Assembly: GCA_030425645.1 (NCBI GenBank)
Contig: JAUHZK010000003.1
Span: forward strand, 186,001-250,000
Reading direction: 5' to 3'
DNA: 64,000 bases
DNA from: Gammaproteobacteria bacterium
GTDB taxonomy: Bacteria; Pseudomonadota; Gammaproteobacteria; JAPPPA01
The position numbers and the translations under genes were made by a program. The notes beneath the pieces are model-generated. The model had not been told where the DNA came from, did no database searches, and saw only the letters and a program-made list of their open reading frames with translations. Each line of letters starts with the position of its first letter. Positions within the stretch are counted from its first letter, which is position 1. Positions 28,451 to 38,268 of the stretch are shown here, one piece after another.

Positions 28451-30487
28451 ATGCGTGCGTATATTGCTCCCTATTATCTATTGCTTAGCGCTTTAAGCCC
28501 CGACACTCTAGCCACAGATAGGATTAACTCACGCACCATGGATATAACCGCTGACAGCAACGGGCTGCAGCTATCCACACCCGCCGCTTACGGGGTGTCC
28601 ATACCCAATATTGAAACCCCTAGCAGCCTACACTCTGTTGCCACAGCATTTGAGGCCAACAAAGGAAGCAAAGCAGAAGCCTATGCGTATGAAATCAGCG
28701 GCGTACAAGTGGGAAGCACACAAGGGGGGCTTGGAACCGACCTATATATCCGTGGATTTTCAACCGGCGGCGGTTTCACGCTTTATTCTGGCCGTAGCTT
28801 TTTGAACGGCGAAATCGACAACATCAATTTTCAGGCCAGAGACACCGCCACGGTCGAGCGCATCGAGATACTCAAGGGCCATAATTCAGCTCGATACGGA
28901 ATAGCGGCACCAGGCGGCAGCATCAACTACCGCACCAAGCAGCCAACCTATAACCGTTTGCTTAATATAGAAACCACCGCTGGTAGCCATGACTTAGCGA
29001 GGTTAACGCTCGATGCGGGCGGGCAAACCTCAGAACATTCAGCTTATAGAATGGTGGTTGCGGCGCAAAACGCCAATGACATGCGTAAAAACGTTGTAGA
29101 CGACCGATACACACTTGCGCCTAGCTGGCGCTGGGATTACTCCGCCAATAGCCATGTACAACTTGAAGCTGAGTATTACCAGAATAATCGCCCCTATCAA
29201 ATGGATACGGTATACACCCAAGGCGCGACGGTTTATGACATTTCCTACGTGGGACCCAATGCTCGCGCCAACAGAAGAACTCACCGCTACGGGCTAAACT
29301 GGCTGCATTTAATCAACCCTAGCTGGCAAACCACACTAAAGCTGCGCCATTACGACGTGAAACGCGAGGATGTATTAGACGGTTTTTTCTTTTTGGCCAA
29401 TCCTACGCAGCTACATAATTTCTACGCAGATTATGTATCTCACTCTAACCAAAACTCTGCGCGAGCAGAGCTAATTTACAACTTCGGCAAAAATACTAAA
29501 CACACGTTGGTAGCCGGTCGCGACTATTTAGACTTTAACGATACGATAGACGCGGACCGCAGTGCATTTGACTTTTTAATCGAAGTGTACGATCCGCAAT
29601 TCCCAAACACGCCACCAGAAACCGCGTACCGGCAGGACACCGCAACCCAAACCAACCACGGCACTTACATTACCCATACCGCCAAATGGAATAAGGCGTG
29701 GCGAACGGTCGCATCAATTCGCCACGCCAGATACCAACTCAGTCGCGAGCGCAATGGCGAACCTAGAGATTTGGGGTTTAACGACGACACCACCTCTTGG
29801 ACCCTCGGCGCAACTCACCTGCTTAATGAGCACTACTCCTATTTCGCGTCCGCCAACCGCTCGGTGGAGGCAAACAGAGGCTCCGACGCGAATGGCCAAC
29901 CGTACCCTAGCAAAGTAGCCCATCAGTTGGAGGTTGGTGTTAAGCGGCATTTTCCGGGTCGTGGCTGGTTTACCGCTAGCTTTTTCAACATTGTTCAAGA
30001 AAACCTAGTTATTCAGAACCCACGCGAACCAGACGAATTTATTCCCAATGGGGATTTACGCTCTCGCGGCTTTGAGTTTGATGGAGCGATGAAAATTGCG
30101 CCAAATTGGCATATATCTGGTCAGATAACCTATTTAGATACTAAAATTTTAAAGCATGAAGAAGATGTTGAGGGCAACCGTTTTGCCAATGCGCCAACGC
30201 TTTCTGGCCGCATTAGCGTTAATAAGCGTTTTCGGCGCTGCTCACTTGGATTAGACCTATTGGCCTCGTCCAGCCGCAAAGGTGACACTGCCAACTCTTT
30301 CACATTGCCCGGCTGGACGCGTTGGGATAGCCAAGCACACTGCAAAACAATGCCAAAACAGTCAGTGCGAATCACCGTTGAAAACCTATTAGACAAGCGT
30401 TATGCAAGCTCTACCTTAGGAGAAGACAACGTTGTACAAGGCGATCGGCGGAATTGGCGACTGAGCTATCAGTGGGAGCTGCTCTAA
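28451..30487 (+). CDS. TonB-dependent outer-membrane receptor
   Basis: 678 residues. A signal peptide (ending near LSPDTLAT) is followed by a plug domain with LGTDLYIRGFSTGGGFTLY and VERIEILKGHNSARYGIAAPGGSINYRTK, then a 22-strand-type barrel. The NLLDKRYASS-like block ENLLDKRYASSTLGEDN lies before the last strand. It resembles siderophore receptors, so ferric chelate uptake is plausible, but the ligand is not shown. I see no clear TonB box. The last residues are YQWELL rather than the usual aromatic end. Two palindromes lie upstream, and the HTH-NBR1 gene starts 4 nt after its stop, so the two form an operon. Confidence 0.9.
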   Translation: MRAYIAPYYLLLSALSPDTLATDRINSRTMDITADSNGLQLSTPAAYGVSIPNIETPSSLHSVATAFEANKGSKAEAYAYEISGVQVGSTQGGLGTDLYIRGFSTGGGFTLYSGRSFLNGEIDNINFQARDTATVERIEILKGHNSARYGIAAPGGSINYRTKQPTYNRLLNIETTAGSHDLARLTLDAGGQTSEHSAYRMVVAAQNANDMRKNVVDDRYTLAPSWRWDYSANSHVQLEAEYYQNNRPYQMDTVYTQGATVYDISYVGPNARANRRTHRYGLNWLHLINPSWQTTLKLRHYDVKREDVLDGFFFLANPTQLHNFYADYVSHSNQNSARAELIYNFGKNTKHTLVAGRDYLDFNDTIDADRSAFDFLIEVYDPQFPNTPPETAYRQDTATQTNHGTYITHTAKWNKAWRTVASIRHARYQLSRERNGEPRDLGFNDDTTSWTLGATHLLNEHYSYFASANRSVEANRGSDANGQPYPSKVAHQLEVGVKRHFPGRGWFTASFFNIVQENLVIQNPREPDEFIPNGDLRSRGFEFDGAMKIAPNWHISGQITYLDTKILKHEEDVEGNRFANAPTLSGRISVNKRFRRCSLGLDLLASSSRKGDTANSFTLPGWTRWDSQAHCKTMPKQSVRITVENLLDKRYASSTLGEDNVVQGDRRNWRLSYQWELL

Positions 30488-30491
30488 GGAC

Positions 30492-31199
30492 ATGAAGCAA
30501 ACAGATATAGAGTTCGGCATCCTAATACGGCAACGCCTGAGAGCGTTAAAACTCACCCAAGAAGAGTGTGCGAGCAAAATGGGCGTTAGCCGCGAAAGCC
30601 TCAACCGGCTTATGGGTAAAAACCCCGAGCGAATGCAAGTTGGTACGCTAGCGGCTCTTGCTCGAGCATTGCATTGGCACCCTAGTTACATTCTAAAAAT
30701 CGCGTTGAGCCACCCCAATGCCGAACTACCGCAGCGAAAGCTTGTAAACGAAACCCAGCATTTTTATTCCGACTGGGCTAGCGCATTCATCAAGGATGTA
30801 TCGTTTCCGGACCACTCGGTGGTTCCTGCGGGAGCTCGCTTTGAAAAAATTTGGGAGGTACAAAACACGGGCACACAACCTTGGGTCGACTGCCAACTTG
30901 TCTGCGTTGATGAAAATTTAACCGTCAATAGGAAAGCTGGGGGCTCTGCACTACTTGAAGCAAAGCTTATTCCAGACAGTCCAAGCGTTCACATAGCCGA
31001 CACAGGAAGCGGCGCCACCACTTGTATCAGTGTTACATTCACTGCACCCAATAGACCTGCCACATACGCTTCTTATTGGAAAATGCTATTACCCAATGGC
31101 GAGCTAGCATTTCCTGAACGAGAAGGACTAAGCTGTATTGTGCGTGTCGAAAGCTATTTGGAACAGCTAGACAAGCCCCCCGAGCTTATCGTGTCTTAA
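30492..31199 (+). CDS. XRE-type HTH protein with NBR1-like Ig domain
   Basis: 235 residues. An N-terminal helix-turn-helix spans about 8-65 (IRQRLRALKLTQEECASKMGVSRESLNRLM). The C-terminal half, about 100-215, matches the NBR1 central (FW) Ig-like domain: DHSVVPAGARFEKIWEVQNTGTQPW, then ISVTFTAPNRPATYASYWKMLLPNG. HTH plus NBR1-Ig proteins are known in bacteria but have no settled function; the FW domain is named from the eukaryotic autophagy receptor. The gene begins 4 nt after the TonB receptor stop. I infer a local regulator of the receptor, perhaps acting at the upstream palindromes. Confidence 0.85.
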   Translation: MKQTDIEFGILIRQRLRALKLTQEECASKMGVSRESLNRLMGKNPERMQVGTLAALARALHWHPSYILKIALSHPNAELPQRKLVNETQHFYSDWASAFIKDVSFPDHSVVPAGARFEKIWEVQNTGTQPWVDCQLVCVDENLTVNRKAGGSALLEAKLIPDSPSVHIADTGSGATTCISVTFTAPNRPATYASYWKMLLPNGELAFPEREGLSCIVRVESYLEQLDKPPELIVS

Positions 31200-31326
31200 A
31201 CCACCACCGCTAAAGATGGATTAAGAAAGCAATGCGAAAAAGAAGTCACGATTGGGGTATAAAGGCGTTCACCGGCAACAGGTTATTCCGGACCGCCCTC
31301 CCAGTTCATCGCCACCTAATCAATTA

Positions 31327-31392
31327 CTAGACGTAATTAAAACCGCCGACTGAATTATTGACTTAGGCCTAGAAGGCGACGACGGTGGCGGC
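31327..31392 (+). pseudogene. Decayed duplicate of the uvrA 3' region
   Basis: These 66 bases match uvrA 20362-20427 at 58 positions, in the same orientation. The translation is LDVIKTAD-stop-IIDLGLEGDDGGG against [22 protein letters not shown]. All eight differences are transitions, seven of them GC to AT, and one turns the Trp codon TGG into TGA. Weak resemblance to a more upstream part of uvrA (near 19846-19880) can be seen around 31240-31275, so the remnant may once have been longer. It lies in the 211-bp gap between the HTH-NBR1 gene and trmH. Confidence 0.85.
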
Positions 31393-31410
31393 AATGATGG
31401 TGATCTGACG

Positions 31411-32088
31411 CTATTCCTCTAACGGTCGGCTTAACTCAAAGCCGCCAATAATGTCGCCGTCTTCATCAATCGGCGGGTAGGGTTTGTTATAGCGGCGACA
31501 GTAACGCGCCATTTTGGCTTGGCAGCCTTCAAACAATAGCTTTTCATGCAACTCATCGCTGATGCGGCGGCTGTCGTATTGTCCGGCAATCTGCTTCTGG
31601 CGTTGCGCCTCGAACAGAATCAATGCCGCGGCCACCGACACATTCAGCGACTGCACCATGCCCTGCATGGGCACCACCAACTCCACATCGCACTGCGAAA
31701 GCACCTCTTCACTTAGCCCATGCTTCTCAGAACCCAATACCAAGGCGGTCGGCTGCGTAAAGTCATACTCCGTAAACGGTATTGCGCGATCAGATAAATG
31801 CGCCGCTGCCAAGGTAAAACCACGCGCTTTTAAGGCATCAACACCATCTTGTGCTGTTCGGTGCCGTTTGAAATGCACCCAAGGCTTACTACCACCGGAC
31901 ACTAAATGCGGCACCGCCAAGCGGCGCAAGGTTGACCAAGCATGTATCTCACCGACACCCACCGCATCGCAAGTTCGCACAATCGCGCCGAGGTTATGCG
32001 CCTTATGCACATCATCCATAAATACCGTCAGGTCGGGCTGGCGGCGATCGAGCATTTGAAAGACTTTTTGGTAACGTTCTGAAGACAT
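31411..32088 (-). CDS. trmH: tRNA (guanosine(18)-2'-O)-methyltransferase
   Basis: 225 residues of the SPOUT family. The catalytic arginine is in HNLGAIVRTCDAVG. The knot motifs are LVLGSEKHGLSEEVL and VVPMQGMVQSLNVSVAAALILFEAQRQ, which bind S-adenosylmethionine. The C-terminal extension (LHEKLLFEGCQAKMARYCRRYNKPYP) is typical of TrmH rather than RlmB. It methylates G18 of tRNAs. Its gene is isolated, between the uvrA remnant and a terminator. Confidence 0.94.
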   Translation of the reverse strand: MSSERYQKVFQMLDRRQPDLTVFMDDVHKAHNLGAIVRTCDAVGVGEIHAWSTLRRLAVPHLVSGGSKPWVHFKRHRTAQDGVDALKARGFTLAAAHLSDRAIPFTEYDFTQPTALVLGSEKHGLSEEVLSQCDVELVVPMQGMVQSLNVSVAAALILFEAQRQKQIAGQYDSRRISDELHEKLLFEGCQAKMARYCRRYNKPYPPIDEDGDIIGGFELSRPLEE

Positions 32089-32126
32089 TAATAAATACTA
32101 AGGAAGCCTAGAATTTGGGCCAAAAG

Positions 32127-32152
32127 AAAGGCCGCAAAAGCGGCCTTTTTTT
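32127..32152 (-). terminator. Terminator after the 89-residue coiled-coil gene
   Basis: The stem AAAGGCCGC (32127-32135) and GCGGCCTTT (32140-32148) has an AAAA loop and T runs on both sides. It overlaps the end of the 89-codon gene and separates it from trmH. Confidence 0.85.
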
Positions 32153-32420
32153 ACTTGGTTTCCGACGAACTCTCGGAGTCTTTTGGATTCGTTAAGCTTT
32201 GCCAAAACTCTCGTAATGCAGCAAAGCGATGCCCAACATGCTCTAGGTGCTCATCAATACGTAGAATCTCTTTATGTTGAGATTTCTCCGCGCGGCGCTC
32301 TAACTCAGCATGTAGCTTGGCAACTGCCTCTTCGGCCTTACGCTCTAGCTTACGTAGCTTTTTATCCGACGCTTTTTTAAGGTCTTTTTTACGCTTTGGA
32401 AATTCGTATGTATCACTCAT
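32151..32420 (-). CDS. Small charged coiled-coil protein, unknown
   Basis: 89 residues, very rich in Lys, Glu and Arg, with a heptad-like helix from about 8 to 60 (KKDLKKASDKKLRKLERKAEEAVAKLHAELERRAEK) and a short C-terminal part (VGHRFAALREFWQSLTN). It has no signal peptide or membrane segment, so it is probably cytoplasmic. No family is recognised. The gene lies 33 nt after the Na/Pi symporter on the same strand and ends at a strong terminator, so it is probably the last gene of that transcript. Confidence 0.65.
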   Translation of the reverse strand: MSDTYEFPKRKKDLKKASDKKLRKLERKAEEAVAKLHAELERRAEKSQHKEILRIDEHLEHVGHRFAALREFWQSLTNPKDSESSSETK

Positions 32421-32453
32421 AAACCATCCACCCTTAATAATTATCTGAACACG

Positions 32454-33599
32454 CTACAGCAGCGAGGTCACGCCCAAGCAAACAGCAGGCACAACAAAGA
32501 ACAAACCCAGAATATAGAACAACGCGACTAGCTTATTTTCTGCCGCAATATAGCCCATCCGTTCTGCAGCGGTTACCGGCAGGTTACGCAGGAACGGCAA
32601 GCCGAAGATTAACGCCACACCGAGCACGTTAAAGGCCAGGTGCACAAAGGCAATTTGCAGGGCCTCGGTCTGGAAGCTGGTGACCGCTGTTGCCGCCAGC
32701 AGCGCCGTTACGCAGGTACCGATATTAGCACCCAGTGTGAACGGGTAAATTTGCTTCAGACCGAACGAACCAGAACCCGCCAAAGGCACCATCAACGAGG
32801 TGGTGGTTGATGAAGACTGCACCAACACGGTAACAACCGAGCCTGACATGATGCCAGTCAACGGACCACGACCAATCGCCCAATCCATAATCAAACGGGC
32901 ACGACCGACAAGCAGGCGCTTAAGCAGTTTTCCGATCAGGCTAATCGACAAGAAGATAACCAAGATGCCACCCGCGATCAGCAACACACCACCTAGAATC
33001 GTATCTAGATTGCCCACCATGTCTTTAGCGGAATTCACCAATGGTTTGGTGGCGGTTTTAACAAAGTTCAGCTCTTTCATCGATGCATCTTGCAGCGTGA
33101 AAACGCCCGCCATCGCAGCACCAATTTTTTCTAGCAAGCCAAACATCATTTCCAGCGGCAAGAAAATAAACACACAAAGCACGTTGAAAAAGTCATGCAC
33201 GGTGGCCGCTGAAAAGGCGCGACGAAACTCTTCTTTCTCACGTACGTGACCAAGAGAAACAATGGTATTAGTGATAGAGGTACCAATATTGGCACCCATC
33301 ATCATTGGCACCGCAATCGTTACCGGCAAGCCGCCGGCAACCAAACCCACAATAATGGACGTTACCGTAGAAGAAGACTGAATTAAGGCCGTAGCCAAGG
33401 TGCCCACAACCAATCCAGCAAAGGGGTTGGTGGCGAACTCAAACAACTCTTTGGCGTGATCACCAGACGCCATCTTGAAGCCCGAGCCAATCAGGCTAAC
33501 CGAGCAAATCAGTAGATAAACCAAAGCTGCAACGGATACCCATTGCCACCACTTGCTTTTTCCTGCTTCCATTTCCGCTGTCATTTCAACTCCAGCCAT
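32454..33599 (-). CDS. Na+/phosphate symporter (NptA/PNaS type)
   Basis: 381 residues with two inverted repeats of the Na_Pi_cotrans domain. Each repeat has the QSSS signature: ATALIQSSSTVTSIIVGLVAGG near residue 60 and VTVLVQSSSTTTSLMVPLAG near 260. About eight to nine membrane helices are predicted. The family imports inorganic phosphate with sodium. A PHO box 136-154 bp upstream indicates induction under phosphate starvation. There is no PhoU-like C-terminal domain, unlike the longer YjbB-type members. Confidence 0.92.
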   Translation of the reverse strand: MAGVEMTAEMEAGKSKWWQWVSVAALVYLLICSVSLIGSGFKMASGDHAKELFEFATNPFAGLVVGTLATALIQSSSTVTSIIVGLVAGGLPVTIAVPMMMGANIGTSITNTIVSLGHVREKEEFRRAFSAATVHDFFNVLCVFIFLPLEMMFGLLEKIGAAMAGVFTLQDASMKELNFVKTATKPLVNSAKDMVGNLDTILGGVLLIAGGILVIFLSISLIGKLLKRLLVGRARLIMDWAIGRGPLTGIMSGSVVTVLVQSSSTTTSLMVPLAGSGSFGLKQIYPFTLGANIGTCVTALLAATAVTSFQTEALQIAFVHLAFNVLGVALIFGLPFLRNLPVTAAERMGYIAAENKLVALFYILGLFFVVPAVCLGVTSLL

Positions 33600-33734
33600 T
33601 TTTCAATTGGTTAACGCGACACCCCACTAAGGCCGCCGCCTAGAATAAGTAGATTTTCACAATTCTACGGTAACTAGAGCCGCTTTTATGGAGAAAACAG
33701 CGCCGTTAATTTCGGCGGCATCTTAGGCACAGTA

Positions 33735-33753
33735 TGTGACACTTTTATGACAT
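33735..33753 (-). promoter_or_regulatory. PHO box (PhoB site) before the Na/Pi symporter
   Basis: On the minus strand the site reads ATGTCATAAAAGTGTCACA, two TGTCA-containing 7-mers with an 11-bp period. It matches the PhoB consensus (CTGTCAT, four A/T-rich bases, CTGTCAC) at all but about three positions. A -10-like TAAGAT follows 14 bp downstream. The gene it precedes transports phosphate, which strengthens the call. The 400-bp gap 33600-33999 otherwise holds only terminators. Confidence 0.75.
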
Positions 33754-33761
33754 GCAAAATT

Positions 33762-33787
33762 AAGCCCCAATCTTTCGATTGAGGCTT
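33762..33787. terminator. Hairpin terminator candidate, second after groL
   Basis: AAGCCCCAATC and GATTGAGGCTT pair around a TTTC loop with one mismatch. T-rich sequence follows on either strand. It lies between the groL terminator and the PHO box and would shield the symporter promoter from groESL read-through. Confidence 0.6.
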
Positions 33788-33851
33788 CTTGTTTACGCAG
33801 GGCAAATCAGGGCAAGCGAGACGTTCGAGAGCAATTCTCCAGCGCCTAAAA

Positions 33852-33885
33852 CGAAAAAACCCCAAGCCAAAGCTCAGGGTTTTCG
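33852..33885 (-). terminator. groESL terminator
   Basis: On the minus strand GAAAACCCTGAGC pairs imperfectly with GCTTGGGGTTTTTTC around a short loop, ending in a run of T. It lies about 115 bp after the groL stop. Confidence 0.75.
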
Positions 33886-33999
33886 TGGTCTATTTGAGCA
33901 AGCCCGAGCCGTGAGTGCAAGGCGGAGAATTGCGAAGTGTGCGATTAGCACATGAGCAACTTTCCAACGCCGCAATCGCGGCTCAGGCGCCGCTTCAAA

Positions 34000-35700
<1,701 letters not shown>

Positions 35701-35713
35701 TTAACGTTGTTGC

Positions 35714-36001
35714 TTACGCAACAACCGCAAGAATGTCGTCTTCAGCAAGAACTACTAGCTCTTCGCCGTCTACTTTGATCTTGTTGCCGCCGTATTCTTT
35801 AAAGAACACGTTTTCGCCAACTTGTACGCCTACTGCACGGGTCTCACCGCTTTCTAGGGTTTTACCTGGACCAACAGCAATCACTTCACCCATCGCTGGT
35901 TTTTCGGTAGCAGAACCGGGCAATACGATGCCTGACGCGGTGGTGGTTTCTTCTTCTACGCGCTTAATAACAACGCGATCCTGTAATGGACGAATGCTCA
36001 T
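35714..36001 (-). CDS. groES: Co-chaperonin GroES (10 kDa)
   Basis: 95 residues starting [18 protein letters not shown], with the mobile loop [20 protein letters not shown] that binds GroEL. The start at 36001 is chosen over an upstream in-frame ATG (36022) because TTAGGAG lies just before it and the family begins with this sequence. It leads the groES-groL operon behind a sigma-32-like promoter and a CIRCE operator. Confidence 0.98.
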   Translation of the reverse strand: MSIRPLQDRVVIKRVEEETTTASGIVLPGSATEKPAMGEVIAVGPGKTLESGETRAVGVQVGENVFFKEYGGNKIKVDGEELVVLAEDDILAVVA

Positions 36002-36064
36002 GGAAGGTTCTCCTAAATCCATGTCATATAACTAATGAGTGGCAATGCGACATTGAGCGTCGAA

Positions 36065-36091
36065 TTAGCACTCTCCGAATTCGAGTGCTAA
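36065..36091. promoter_or_regulatory. CIRCE operator (HrcA site)
   Basis: TTAGCACTC, nine bases, GAGTGCTAA: an exact match to the CIRCE inverted repeat bound by the HrcA repressor. It lies 64-90 bp before the groES ATG, just downstream of the sigma-32-like promoter. An hrcA gene should therefore exist elsewhere in this genome. Confidence 0.95.
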
Positions 36092-36092
36092 T

Positions 36093-36119
36093 ACTAGGGG
36101 CGACTTTCTGGAGTTCAAG
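36093..36119 (-). promoter_or_regulatory. Sigma-32-type heat-shock promoter for groESL
   Basis: On the minus strand CTTGAA (36114-36119), 13 bp, CCCCTAGT (36093-36100) fits the RpoH consensus CTTGAAA-N11-16-CCCCATNT. A sigma-70-like reading (TTGAAC and TAGTAT, 16-bp spacer) overlaps it. Transcription would start at or within the CIRCE element. Confidence 0.75.
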
Positions 36120-36162
36120 TGCGAAAATGGCTTTTTTACGCTTTTTTGCATGAATCAGGCGC

Positions 36163-36480
36163 ATGACCGCACTATTAGCTCTCACAAATTGCGAAAACAC
36201 TGACGAGGCCAACAAACTAGCCCACTGGCTAATACAAGAAAAACTGGCTGCTTGTGTCAATATACTGCCGGCTGTGCAGTCCGTTTATCGCTGGCAAGGC
36301 CATATTGAAACCGCCAGCGAAGTAACACTGTTTATTAAAACCACGAGCACGCAATTTGCGGCCATTAAAAAACACTTTCTAGCTCAACATAGCTATGAAC
36401 TCCCGGAGCTTATCGCGGTCGAGATAAGCGACGGACTTCCTGAATACCTAGATTGGGTTTGTGACAACGGCAATGATTAA
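36163..36480 (+). CDS. cutA: Divalent cation tolerance protein CutA
   Basis: 105 residues, the normal CutA1 length. Family blocks are LIQEKLAACVNILPAVQSVYRWQGHIE, EVTLFIKTTSTQF and SYELPELIAVEISDGLPEYLDWV. CutA forms a very stable trimer and has been linked to copper and other divalent metals, though its role is not settled. It is divergent from groES and overlaps the dsbD start, as in other Gammaproteobacteria where cutA precedes dsbD. Confidence 0.95.
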   Translation: MTALLALTNCENTDEANKLAHWLIQEKLAACVNILPAVQSVYRWQGHIETASEVTLFIKTTSTQFAAIKKHFLAQHSYELPELIAVEISDGLPEYLDWVCDNGND

Positions 36481-38257
36481 ATATTTTCTAACGCTCTGCC
36501 TATTCATTAGCACCAGCGCCTATGCCAGTTTATTTGGCAATAAAACAGAGCAGCTGCTACCGGCGGAAGAAGCGTTTGTAGTCTCCGCCGAATTACGCGA
36601 CGACGGCATGATTCACGCCAATTGGTTTGTTGCCGACGACTACTATTTATATAAGCATCAATTTAAATTCACCGCGTTGAGCCCCGGCGTTGTACTTGGC
36701 GAACCACAAATCCCGCCGGGAAAAGCCAAAACAGACGCCGTGTTTGGTGACGTAGAGGTTTACTACCACAGCGTCGATATCCAAATCCCGGTTATCAAAG
36801 CGCCCGATGGCGCATTTAATGTGGAACTGCGTAACCAGGGTTGTGCCGAAATCGGCCTCTGTTATCCGCCACAGAAAAACGTCCTTAGTTTTGACCTATC
36901 TTCTGTCGCCCTTAACCAAACCACTAGCAACCAAACCACTGATAAACAAACCACTGGAGCCAGCACCGCTAGCCCCGGCAATAGCAGCAACCAATTAGCC
37001 AACCTACTAAACCGCTCTCCGCTATGGGCGGTACTGGTCTTTGCTGGGCTGGGTGTACTGCTGAGTTTTAACCCTTGCTCGTACCCGATGTACCCCATCC
37101 TATCGCGCATTATTGTCGGCCAAGGCACCGACATTACCCGCGGCAAAGGCGTCGCCCTATCGCTAGCCTATGTAGTGCCGATGGCCGCCATGTATGCCAT
37201 CGCCGGGGCGCTTATCGCGCTGGCCGGACAAAACCTATTTGCCGCTTTTCAAAGCCCGCTGTGGCTAGGTGCGGTCATTGCCATCTTGCTACTGCTATCG
37301 CTGTCTATGTTTGGCTTTTATGAGTTACAGCTACCCGCCAGCTTGCAAACCAAACTCAACAACCTGAGCGAAAACCAACGGAGCGGCAGCTACGCCGGCG
37401 CTGCCATCATGGGCGCCATTTCAGCCTTAGTCGTCGGCGCCTGCGTGTTACCGCCACTGACGGCCGCGCTACTGTTTATTAGCCAGAGCGGTAACGTTGC
37501 GCTTGGCGCCGCCGCCATGTTTGCCTTTGGCCTAGGCATGGGGCTGCCACTTGTCGCGATTGGGTTTTCGGCCGGTTGGTTGCTCCCCAAAGCCGGCGCC
37601 TGGATGGAACACATCAAGAAAGTGTTTGGCGTATTACTAATCGCTGCCGCGATTTACATCGCCTCACGCCTACTCGCTGATAACGTCACCTTGGCGCTAT
37701 GGGGCCTTTTACTACTCGGCTGCGGCCTCAGCCTAGGTGCGCTAAAAACCAATCAGCAAGGCAAAGCCTTATTGGCTCAGGGCTTAGGCATACTCAGCCT
37801 ACTCTGGGGCGCGTTAGCTATCATTGGCGCGGCCCAAGGCAATGGCGATCTGTTCAAACCACTCGGCAACAGCAGCGTCGCCTCTGAGAACAGCAGCAAG
37901 GTCAATTGGCTTAAGGCAACCAACGAAACCGAGCTGACACAGCTACTCGAACAACATCCGCAGGCCATGGTGGATATTTACGCTGACTGGTGCATTCCCT
38001 GCAAAGTGATGGAAAAAACCATTTTCCCACGGGCCGATGTGCAAGCCGCGCTAGCCGGCCGCGTCTTAATTAAAGTCGACGTTACTGAAGATAGCGAAAC
38101 CGACCAACAACTCAAAGCAGCCTTCAACATTATCAATCCGCCGACGGTGATGTTTTTTAATAACGGCGCCGAGCTGACTAACCACCGCATCACCGGCGAA
38201 GTTAATGCCGCCGAGTTCCTGCAACATCTACAGGCTTTGCCGCCAACTGCTTTATAG
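36473..38257 (+). CDS. dsbD: Thiol:disulfide interchange protein DsbD
   Basis: About 594 residues in three modules. A signal peptide and N-terminal immunoglobulin-like DsbD-alpha domain has the cysteine pair in CAEIGLCYPP. Eight membrane helices follow, with the cysteines in NPCSYPMYPI and GACVLPPLTA. A C-terminal thioredoxin domain has CIPC (YADWCIPCKVMEK). It carries electrons from cytoplasmic thioredoxin to the periplasm. A short linker with three NQTT/KQTT-type repeats separates the first two modules. A GTG at 36461 is also in frame; I prefer the ATG at 36473, whose codon overlaps the cutA stop. Confidence 0.95.
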   Translation: MIKYFLTLCLFISTSAYASLFGNKTEQLLPAEEAFVVSAELRDDGMIHANWFVADDYYLYKHQFKFTALSPGVVLGEPQIPPGKAKTDAVFGDVEVYYHSVDIQIPVIKAPDGAFNVELRNQGCAEIGLCYPPQKNVLSFDLSSVALNQTTSNQTTDKQTTGASTASPGNSSNQLANLLNRSPLWAVLVFAGLGVLLSFNPCSYPMYPILSRIIVGQGTDITRGKGVALSLAYVVPMAAMYAIAGALIALAGQNLFAAFQSPLWLGAVIAILLLLSLSMFGFYELQLPASLQTKLNNLSENQRSGSYAGAAIMGAISALVVGACVLPPLTAALLFISQSGNVALGAAAMFAFGLGMGLPLVAIGFSAGWLLPKAGAWMEHIKKVFGVLLIAAAIYIASRLLADNVTLALWGLLLLGCGLSLGALKTNQQGKALLAQGLGILSLLWGALAIIGAAQGNGDLFKPLGNSSVASENSSKVNWLKATNETELTQLLEQHPQAMVDIYADWCIPCKVMEKTIFPRADVQAALAGRVLIKVDVTEDSETDQQLKAAFNIINPPTVMFFNNGAELTNHRITGEVNAAEFLQHLQALPPTAL

Positions 38258-38268
38258 AACCACCACCA

